Origin: Methylophilus sp.
GTDB lineage: Bacteria; Pseudomonadota; Gammaproteobacteria; Burkholderiales; Methylophilaceae
Length of the DNA stretch: 11,198 nt
Assembly: GCA_027489475.1 (NCBI GenBank)
Contig: JAIXZQ010000067.1
Span: 1 to 11,198 of the forward strand
Direction: 5' to 3'
In this document: positions 6,092 to 11,198 of the stretch, piece by piece
Numbering within the stretch: position 1 is the first letter of the stretch
How the letters are laid out: the number at the start of each line of letters is the position of its first letter
Program-made: the position numbers and the translations under genes
The notes under the pieces: model-generated
The model's input: the letters and a program-made list of their open reading frames with translations, nothing else
The model's database searches: none
What the model was told of the DNA's origin: nothing

Positions 6092-6292
6092 ATGGATGCC
6101 GATTTAAATAGTCTTGAAGAGCGCGTGAACAAGCTCATTGCCTTGTGTGGGCAACTACGTGACGAGAACCAGTCGCTGCGTCAGGAGGTCACACGCTTGC
6201 ATCAAGAATCGCAGTCTTTGAAACTCAATATGGCGCAAGCGGGCGTGCAGCTCGAACGGTTGCTGGCAGCCTTACCTGAGGAAGGACAGTAA
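6092..6292 (+). CDS. Small coiled-coil cell-division-associated protein, ZapB-like (TIGR02449 type)
   Basis: This 66-residue protein is nearly all coiled coil, with heptads from LNSLEERVNKLIALCGQL through LRQEVTRLHQESQSLKLNM to LERLLAALP. Small proteins of this sort occur immediately upstream of zapA in many beta- and gammaproteobacteria and are annotated ZapB-like or TIGR02449. Such proteins are thought to bridge ZapA-FtsZ to other division components, but for this family the role is inferred from synteny. The frame is open further upstream, but ATG 6092 gives the usual family N-terminus (MDADLNSLEERV). Only a weak GGG precedes it, and the predicted promoter would place the mRNA start at or very near this ATG. 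zapA starts two bases after its stop. Confidence 0.8.
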   Translation: MDADLNSLEERVNKLIALCGQLRDENQSLRQEVTRLHQESQSLKLNMAQAGVQLERLLAALPEEGQ

Positions 6293-6294
6293 GC

Positions 6295-6597
6295 ATGGCC
6301 GGCCAACCGATTGATATCGAAATCATGGGCCGCGCATTTAGCGTGACCTGTACCGATGAAGAGCGCGATAGCCTGTTGCAGGCTGTGGGCTATTTAGATG
6401 GCAAAATGCGTGAGATTCGCGATGCTGGCAAGATGGTCAGCGTGGAGCGTATTGCCATTATGGCGGCATTGAACATCACCCATGAGTTGTTGAACACGCG
6501 CAGCGGTGGGGTGGATGTGGGTGAGGTCAAAAAGCGCATCACCCACATGCAGCAACAGATGGATGAAGTCCTGTCTGGCCAACACAAATTGTTATAG
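6295..6597 (+). CDS. zapA: Cell division protein ZapA
   Basis: ZapA binds FtsZ and bundles its filaments at the division septum. The 100-residue protein shows the family layout. An N-terminal globular part contains IDIEIMGRAFSVTCTDEERDSLLQAVGYLDGKM (about 6-38), and a MVSVERIAIMAALNITHELL helix (about 47-66) follows. A C-terminal coiled-coil helix runs to about 95. AAGGA lies eight bases before ATG 6295, inside the end of the preceding gene. It is directly followed by 6S RNA, the arrangement commonly seen in proteobacteria. Confidence 0.94.
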   Translation: MAGQPIDIEIMGRAFSVTCTDEERDSLLQAVGYLDGKMREIRDAGKMVSVERIAIMAALNITHELLNTRSGGVDVGEVKKRITHMQQQMDEVLSGQHKLL

Positions 6598-6627
6598 GCC
6601 TAGGTAAATAGCCTTCAAATTTTCACT

Positions 6628-6654
6628 TTGACCCGCTGAAAATGGGCGTATGAT
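6628..6654 (+). promoter_or_regulatory. Promoter of the 6S RNA gene
   Basis: TTGACC (6628-6633) and TATGAT (6649-6654) are each five-of-six matches to the sigma70 boxes, with a short 15-base spacer. Counting seven bases from the -10 gives a start at about 6661, precisely the first base of the long closing stem of the 6S RNA. Initiation from the zapA transcript followed by processing is the alternative. Confidence 0.6.
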
Positions 6655-6660
6655 GGCTAC

Positions 6661-6866
6661 ACGGTGTGCTAAGGCGTTGCCTGAGTCCAAAATTCCTTGA
6701 ACTAGTCTTTGTTATAGGTTTCGGCTCATCAGGTGCGGTGCGATCGCACTAAGTTGGGTGTTCTTTTAAGGCACCCTTGGCGTGCGAACCTAATGTACCT
6801 TAGGTCGTTACCACCTGAACTTTTTGGTTCAGGATTAGCGGCTCAGGTAACCCCTTAGCATACCGT
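6661..6866 (+). ncRNA. ssrS: 6S RNA
   Basis: 6S RNA binds the sigma70 RNA polymerase holoenzyme by mimicking an open promoter and lowers transcription in stationary phase. The 206-base element lies just after zapA, the classic position. Its ends pair in one long stem: 6661-6674 with 6853-6866, one C-C mismatch (6675/6852), then 6676-6685 with 6842-6851, including two G-U pairs. Inside are the characteristic arm hairpin ACCTGAACTTTTTGGTTCAGG near the 3' side (compare E. coli ACCTTGAACCAAGGGTTCAAGG) and the GCGGTGCGATCGCAC region. E. coli 6S is 184 nt, so this copy is a little longer. Identification is by structure, motif and synteny. Confidence 0.9.
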
Positions 6867-6868
6867 TA

Positions 6869-6900
6869 CTGTGGCCTCGCGATGATTCTTCAGACCACAG
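6869..6900 (+). repeat. Hairpin just downstream of 6S RNA
   Basis: CTGTGG (6869-6874) pairs with CCACAG (6895-6900) across a 20-base loop and is followed by ATTT. It could be a weak terminator for 6S RNA, but the loop is large and there is no proper T-run. A second small stem, GGGC-AATC-GCCC, follows at about 6909-6920. The remainder of the gap to 6953 shows nothing else I can name. Confidence 0.3.
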
Positions 6901-6953
6901 ATTTCTGCGGGCAATCGCCCCATCTCTACAAAACCCAGCCAGCATGGCGCCAA

Positions 6954-7313
6954 CTAGCGCAAGGCGTGATAGCGTAAATCTGCCAGGCTAACAATCTCTA
7001 AACACGCTTCATGCGTGCCTTCTAACACCACTGGCGGGGCATAGCCGGCCTCACTGGCTTCAAGCCACCGGCGCGCACACACACACCAGCGGTCGCCCGC
7101 TTTTAAACCCTCAAAGCCAAACTCTGGTCTAGGCGTAATCAAGTCATTGCCTTGTGACTGCGAATAGACTAAAAATTCATCCGTCATTTCAGCGCAAACT
7201 AAATGTTTGCCGCGGTCGTCGGGGTGATGGCTGCAACAGCCATCGCGTAAAAATCCTGTCAGGGGGTCCATGCTGCAAGGGATAAGAGGAGTGCCTAGAA
7301 CGTTTTTTGCCAT
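6954..7313 (-). CDS. DUF2237 family protein of unknown function
   Basis: This 119-residue soluble protein matches the conserved DUF2237 pattern. The motif MAKNVLGTPLIPCSMDPLTG is at the start, then FLRDGCC (21-27), HLVCAEMTDEFL (37-48), GNDLITPRPEFGFEGLKAGDRWCVCA (about 55-80) and APPVVLEGTHEACLEIV. Cysteines at 13, 26, 27, 40, 77 and 79 suggest a metal site or redox chemistry, but no function is established to my knowledge. ATG 7313 matches the family start; an upstream TTG (7322) would add three residues and is less likely. No clear Shine-Dalgarno is visible. It is divergent from the EVE gene and convergent with 6S RNA. Confidence 0.88.
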   Translation of the reverse strand: MAKNVLGTPLIPCSMDPLTGFLRDGCCSHHPDDRGKHLVCAEMTDEFLVYSQSQGNDLITPRPEFGFEGLKAGDRWCVCARRWLEASEAGYAPPVVLEGTHEACLEIVSLADLRYHALR

Positions 7314-7381
7314 GATAATCAATACAATGATGACTTTGGTTTATGATACTGGCAATCAAGAGTGAGCAGAAGGTTTTTAGT

Positions 7382-7849
7382 ATGGCGCGTTATTGGCTAA
7401 TGAAATCTGAGCCTGCCGATGTGTCGATAGACGATCTGGCGGGGTTTCCTAATCAAACCGTAGATTGGTATGGCGTGCGTAATTATCAGGCACGCAATTT
7501 TATGCGCGACCAGATGCAGGTGGGCGATGGTGTGCTGTTTTATCACTCTAACTGCGAGGCGCCGGGGATTGTTGGCCTGTGTGAAGTCAGTAGTCCCGCG
7601 TATCCAGACCGTTTTCAGTTTGTGCCCGGTCACAAATATTATGACCCCAAATCCACCCCCGAAAACCCACGCTGGGTCAATGTGGATGTCAAACTGGTAC
7701 GCAAAACCCGTTTGTTGAGTCTGAAACAATTGCGCGATATCCCTGAGCTGGCCACCATGCGTATTTTGCAAAAAGGCAATCGTTTGTCGATTACCCCCGT
7801 CGATCCGCGCGAGTGGGCCATGATTACCCGTTTGCTTGAGGCAGACTAA
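7382..7849 (+). CDS. EVE domain-containing protein
   Basis: This 155-residue protein is a stand-alone EVE domain (PUA-like fold, related to thymocyte nuclear protein 1), a class that binds modified bases in nucleic acids. Signature segments are YWLMKSEP (4-11), VDWYGVRNYQARNFMRDQMQVGDGVLFYHSN (about 28-58) and the C-terminal MRILQKGNRLSITPV. ATG 7382 fits the family start. AGAAGG lies about eight bases before it, whereas the ATG at 7343 has no such site. The natural ligand in bacteria is not firmly known. Roles in RNA modification and in defence-associated base recognition have been proposed for relatives, but no restriction gene lies nearby here, so a housekeeping role is more likely. Confidence 0.93.
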   Translation: MARYWLMKSEPADVSIDDLAGFPNQTVDWYGVRNYQARNFMRDQMQVGDGVLFYHSNCEAPGIVGLCEVSSPAYPDRFQFVPGHKYYDPKSTPENPRWVNVDVKLVRKTRLLSLKQLRDIPELATMRILQKGNRLSITPVDPREWAMITRLLEAD

Positions 7850-7850
7850 A

Positions 7851-7870
7851 CTAGTCGCGCTGCGCACTAG
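7851..7870 (+). repeat. Inverted repeat between EVE and diguanylate cyclase genes
   Basis: CTAGT (7851-7855) and ACTAG (7866-7870) flank CGCGCTGCGC, making a short GC-rich hairpin in the 36-base gap. No T-run follows, so it is at best a weak terminator or pause site. Confidence 0.3.
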
Positions 7871-7885
7871 GCAATATGTAGGCCC

Positions 7886-9064
7886 ATGAATAGACCCCGA
7901 AAACATGCCGTGCTGTATATTTTGGCCGCTGGCTTTTTAATTGTGCTGGTTGGGGTGTTGCTGTTTTTGTGGTTATATTTTTCCAGCATGCGTGAAATGC
8001 ATCTGACCACGCGCAAGTTGTATGAACAACCGTTTGCGGTGGCCAATGCTGCGCAGGGGCTGCAATCGCAATTGCATCAGCTACGCAGTCAGGTATTACT
8101 GGCAAGCCAAGCGACGGCCGAGCAGCAAGGCAGCACACACACGCAACAGTGGATGCTGAATTATCAGCGCAGTGTGGCGGCATCCTTGGCAGCCATGCAG
8201 CATAGGCACGGCATCGCTGCGCGCACCTTAAGCGCATTGCAACAAACTCTCACCGCGCTCGAACGTGAAACCCAGCTTTTGTTATCTGCGCTGGCGCAAA
8301 CGCCGCGAGGCTCGGCGCAATCACTCCAGCGTCGCCAACAAAACTGGCAAACGCACTGGGAGCACGCACTTGCGCAAACGTCGCACTTGATGATGCAGGC
8401 CAATCACTATGCCAGTCAGACGGTGAACGAGAGCCAGCAGCGCTTGCAACAACATACCAATCAGGGCCTGATGTATGCCGGGATGTTGCTGGTGGTGTTT
8501 TTACTGGCCGGCTTGCTGGTGGGCTGGCGCATTTATCAGTTGCATTTAGAAGCCGACAAGTTTGCGTATACCGATTTTTTGACCGGCATCGCTAATCGGC
8601 GCCATTTTATGCAGGCATTAGCCGCCGAGATACAGCGCGCCCAGCGCTATCAGGTGCCGTTTTCATTTGCCATGGTAGATATCGACCATTTTAAAAAAAT
8701 CAACGACCAATATGGCCATTTGACGGGCGATTTGGTGCTGCAAAATTTTTGTTTACGCTGCAAAAATGCACTGCGTAACAGTGACAGTGTAGGCCGCTTG
8801 GGCGGTGAAGAATTTGGTATTTTAATGCCAATGACCGAGCTGCATGAGGCGGCACGGGTGATTGAACGCTTGCGCGCCGAGATTGACCACAGTGTCCTCA
8901 ATGAGCAAGGTCAGCAGATTCACTATACGGCTTCATTTGGCCTGATTTCTACCGCGCAACTGTTGCCGCAAGCCAATATCACGCAGTGGATGAAATTGGC
9001 GGATGCCGCGCTGTATTCGGCCAAACAGCAGGGCCGCAACCGGGTGTTTATTGCCAATCATTAA
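7886..9064 (+). CDS. Membrane-anchored diguanylate cyclase (GGDEF domain)
   Basis: The enzyme makes the second messenger cyclic di-GMP from two GTP. Of 392 residues, about 8-32 form a first membrane helix. Residues 33-194 form a largely helical, Gln-rich periplasmic sensor region with no motif I recognise. About 195-217 form a second membrane helix, and the GGDEF domain spans roughly 225-390. The domain begins with TDFLTGIANRR (229-239), has MVDIDHFKKIND (263-274), and has an intact active-site motif GGEEF at 306-310. A product-inhibition I-site, RNSD (297-300), lies the required five residues before it. It should therefore be active and feedback-inhibited. No EAL domain follows. Signal and output are unknown. 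Confidence 0.95.
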   Translation: MNRPRKHAVLYILAAGFLIVLVGVLLFLWLYFSSMREMHLTTRKLYEQPFAVANAAQGLQSQLHQLRSQVLLASQATAEQQGSTHTQQWMLNYQRSVAASLAAMQHRHGIAARTLSALQQTLTALERETQLLLSALAQTPRGSAQSLQRRQQNWQTHWEHALAQTSHLMMQANHYASQTVNESQQRLQQHTNQGLMYAGMLLVVFLLAGLLVGWRIYQLHLEADKFAYTDFLTGIANRRHFMQALAAEIQRAQRYQVPFSFAMVDIDHFKKINDQYGHLTGDLVLQNFCLRCKNALRNSDSVGRLGGEEFGILMPMTELHEAARVIERLRAEIDHSVLNEQGQQIHYTASFGLISTAQLLPQANITQWMKLADAALYSAKQQGRNRVFIANH

Positions 9065-9091
9065 TACACACCACGGGTCGATGGGAATTTT

Positions 9092-10009
9092 ATGGGCCCT
9101 CGTCTGTCATCCCAAGCGATGCGAGCTTTCTCTGTAAACTTAATGCGGCGTGTGACTTTGAGCGGGTTGGCGGGCTTGGCCTTAGCTGCGTGTAGACCCG
9201 TCACCTTGCTCAATGCCGTGATTCCTGCGCAAGACTTACACATTGATCGGGATGTGGCGTTTGGCCCTTTGCCGCGCCAGCGCTTGGATATCTACCGTCC
9301 ACGTGCCGCTGCGTTGCAGTCGTCGGCCAGACAAGCATTGCCGGTGGTGCTGTTTTTTTATGGCGGCAGTTGGGACTCAGGCAGTAAGCAGGACTATTTA
9401 TTTGTTGCCGAGGCCTTATGTTCGCAAGGCAATATCGTAGTGATTGCCGATTACCGCCTGTATCCCGAAGTCAAGTTTCCACAGCTGATGCAAGACCCGG
9501 CGCTGGCCGTGCAATGGGTCAAACAACATCTGTTGGCGCCACAGGGCGGCGCACAGCCCTTGTTTTTATTGGGGCACTCGGCGGGCGCACATTTAGTGGC
9601 CATGCTGTTGCTCAATCCGGCCTATTTGGCCGAGGTTGGCCTGCATCCCAGTGATATTCGTGGCGGCATTGGGCTGGCCGGGCCCTATGACTTTTTGCCA
9701 TTGACCTCAGACCGCTTGCGCGCCATCTTTGGTCCACCAGAACATGAAATCCTGTCGCAGCCGATTCACTACGCCCGCCCAGATGCCCCGCCGTTATTGT
9801 TGATGGCGGGCCTGAAAGATAATACGGTTTGGCCACGTAACAGCTTACGGCTGGCCGAGGCCATACAGGCACAAGGCGGACAGGTGCAAGTGAAAACCTA
9901 TGCGGAGTATGGCCATGTAGACATGGTGGCCAAACTGGCGCGCCCCTTGCGCGGCCGCAGTCCTATGCTAGCCGATATCATTTATTGGATGCATGACCAT
10001 GGCAGCTGA
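9092..10009 (+). CDS. Putative lipoprotein alpha/beta hydrolase (esterase-like)
   Basis: This 305-residue protein begins with a hydrophobic signal ending in a lipobox LAAC (Cys34), so it is probably lipid-anchored facing the periplasm. The alpha/beta hydrolase core follows. FFYGGSWDSG (88-97) is the oxyanion-hole region, with Tyr where HGGG esterases have His. IADYRLYPEVKFP (118-130) precedes the nucleophile elbow GHSAGAH (161-167, Ser163). Asp243 in LKDNTVWP and His275 in YGHVDM complete the triad. The layout is that of carboxylesterase/arylformamidase-like hydrolases, but the substrate is unknown. GGGA lies five bases before ATG 9092; ATG 9119 or 9143 would give a more usual signal length. 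The 3' end overlaps the photolyase start by 11 bases, suggesting co-translation. Confidence 0.85.
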   Translation: MGPRLSSQAMRAFSVNLMRRVTLSGLAGLALAACRPVTLLNAVIPAQDLHIDRDVAFGPLPRQRLDIYRPRAAALQSSARQALPVVLFFYGGSWDSGSKQDYLFVAEALCSQGNIVVIADYRLYPEVKFPQLMQDPALAVQWVKQHLLAPQGGAQPLFLLGHSAGAHLVAMLLLNPAYLAEVGLHPSDIRGGIGLAGPYDFLPLTSDRLRAIFGPPEHEILSQPIHYARPDAPPLLLMAGLKDNTVWPRNSLRLAEAIQAQGGQVQVKTYAEYGHVDMVAKLARPLRGRSPMLADIIYWMHDHGS

Positions 10010-11198
10010 AGCCTTGCATGTGGTGTGGTTTAAGCGTGACTTACGCGTCACCGACCACGTGGCATTGTCTGCCGCCTGCGCGGCAGGCAAGGTGTTGCCA
10101 CTGTTTATTTGGGCACCGCAAGTGTGGGCCGCCGACGATGCCAGTCTCAGTCAGGCGCAATTTGTGCGTGAATGTCTGCAAGGCTTGGCTGCCGGGTTGC
10201 AAGGCTTGGGCTTGCATTTGCATGTTTATCACCATGATCCAGTCGCTTTGTTGCGCCGCTTGCATGCCAAGTTCGGCATTGCCGCTTTGTATAGCCATGA
10301 AGAAACCGGCAATGATCACACCTATCGCATAGACCGCGACGTGTTGGAATGGTGTAGGCAGCAAGGCATCCGCTGGCATGAGTGGCCGCAAAATGGTGTG
10401 GTCCGCCGACTGTCTGACCGTAACCGCTGGCAAGCGACTTGGGACAGCCGCATGCAGGGGCGACCTGAGCCCTTGCCCAGCAGTGCGGTGGGGGTGCAAT
10501 TGCCACACCATGGCCTCGATCGCTTGCCACAGGTGGCAGGCCAGCCGCAACCCGACCGCCAGAGAGGCGGTGTGGGTGTTGCCGAGGCGGTGATGGCGGA
10601 TTTTCTCCATCGCCGTGTGCAGCGTTATCAGGGCGGCATTTCTAGCCCCATCAGTGCCATCCATGCTTGTAGTCGATTGTCGCCTTATCTGGCCTGGGGC
10701 GCGCTGAGTCTGCGTAGCCTGGTGCAAACCACGCGCGAGACGGCACACACCGTTAGCCAATCTTCGGCTAAACGTAATTTACACAGCTTTGAGAGCCGCT
10801 TGCATTGGCACTGCCATTTTATGCAAAAGCTCGAAAGCGAGCCGCGCCTAGAGTTTGAAAGTTATTCACCGCTGTTTGATCAGTTGCCGCTCGTCGTTCC
10901 TGACGCTGAGCGCAGTGTGCGCTTACAGGCGTGGCAACAAGGACAAACTGGCTGGCCGTTGGTGGATGCGTGTATGGCTATGCTCAATCACAGCGGCTGG
11001 CTCAATTTTCGCATGCGTGCCATGTTGATGAGCACGGCCAGCTATCTGCTGCGTTTGCCTTGGCGAGACAGTGGTTTGCACTTGGCACGCGCGTTTCTTG
11101 ATTATGAGCCCGGCATCCACTGGCCACAGGTACAAATGCAATCGGGCACCACCGGTATCAACACCTTGCGCATTTATCACCCGGTCAAGCAGGCGCTG
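9999..11198 (+). CDS. Photolyase/cryptochrome-family flavoprotein, 3'-truncated by the window
   Basis: The frame from ATG 9999 is open for 400 codons to the window end. The N-terminus VVWFKRDLRVTDH (8-20) is the photolyase alpha/beta antenna domain, and SHEETGN (99-105) lies in that domain. The FAD-binding helical domain follows, with SRLSPYLAWGALSL, SFESRLHWH (263-271), a GQTGWPLVDACM segment from 315, and NFRMRAMLMS. The end reads EPGIHW (370-375) then QMQSGTTGINTLRIY. Where E. coli photolyase has the asparagine-rich segment before WQW near the flavin, this protein has EPGIHW, so it belongs to a divergent subgroup. DNA repair or blue-light sensing are both possible. It overlaps the preceding hydrolase by 11 bases. 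Confidence 0.9.
   Translation, partial: MAAEALHVVWFKRDLRVTDHVALSAACAAGKVLPLFIWAPQVWAADDASLSQAQFVRECLQGLAAGLQGLGLHLHVYHHDPVALLRRLHAKFGIAALYSHEETGNDHTYRIDRDVLEWCRQQGIRWHEWPQNGVVRRLSDRNRWQATWDSRMQGRPEPLPSSAVGVQLPHHGLDRLPQVAGQPQPDRQRGGVGVAEAVMADFLHRRVQRYQGGISSPISAIHACSRLSPYLAWGALSLRSLVQTTRETAHTVSQSSAKRNLHSFESRLHWHCHFMQKLESEPRLEFESYSPLFDQLPLVVPDAERSVRLQAWQQGQTGWPLVDACMAMLNHSGWLNFRMRAMLMSTASYLLRLPWRDSGLHLARAFLDYEPGIHWPQVQMQSGTTGINTLRIYHPVKQAL

Noticed and set aside
7382..7849. EVE protein as part of a defence island
   Set aside because: No restriction, methylase, nuclease or mobile gene lies nearby, and the neighbours are housekeeping genes.
10041..10760. 239-codon minus-strand open frame under the photolyase gene
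   Set aside because: It is antisense to a well-matched photolyase frame and its peptide shows no domain.
1..11198. CRISPR arrays, insertion sequences, tRNAs or prophage genes
   Set aside because: No regularly spaced repeats, transposase motifs, tRNA cloverleaf or phage-like genes were seen. Coding density is high and gene style uniform.

Overview
The window is about 11.2 kb of dense, moderately GC-rich bacterial chromosome. Gene content and order suggest a betaproteobacterium, and a methylotroph-like Methylophilaceae relative is my guess. The clues are a cobalamin salvage cluster with a BtuM-type transporter, a zapB-like/zapA pair followed directly by 6S RNA, and DUF2237 and EVE proteins. 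The taxonomic call is an inference from gene content, not from a marker search.

Left third (1-5956) is a vitamin B12 locus made of two convergent arms. The plus-strand arm holds the last codons of a probable cobT, then cobS and cobC. The minus-strand arm starts at a promoter near 5963-5992 and a textbook adenosylcobalamin riboswitch aptamer (5768-5956). It then runs btuB (outer-membrane receptor), btuM (solitary inner-membrane B12 transporter with one conserved-type Cys), an intrinsic terminator, bluB (DMB synthase), cobU, and a small S4-domain RNA-binding protein. Together these genes import corrinoids across both membranes, make the lower ligand DMB, activate the cobinamide side chain (CobU), activate the base (CobT), join the two (CobS) and remove the phosphate (CobC). 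No corrin-ring synthesis gene is visible, so the window encodes uptake, salvage and remodelling.

Middle (5957-6953): the divergent intergenic region carries outward-facing promoters for the riboswitch transcript and for a small coiled-coil protein (ZapB-like). That gene is followed by zapA and then by a 6S RNA gene with its own promoter. The 6S ends are closed by a remarkably long stem (24 pairs with one mismatch), and the 5' end of that stem coincides with the start predicted from the promoter.

Right part (6954-11198): a DUF2237 protein on the minus strand is divergent from an EVE-domain protein. After these come a membrane-anchored diguanylate cyclase with an intact inhibitory site, a putative lipoprotein alpha/beta hydrolase, and a photolyase/cryptochrome-family flavoprotein that overlaps the hydrolase and runs off the window end.

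The most interesting points are: the riboswitch's candidate Shine-Dalgarno-sequestering expression platform; the terminator that abuts the bluB start codon; BtuM as the apparent sole inner-membrane importer; the S4 gene translationally coupled to cobU; a possible leaderless zapB-like mRNA; and the non-canonical FAD-site region of the photolyase homologue. I did not find a CRISPR array, transposon, tRNA, or a convincing wholly new multi-gene system.
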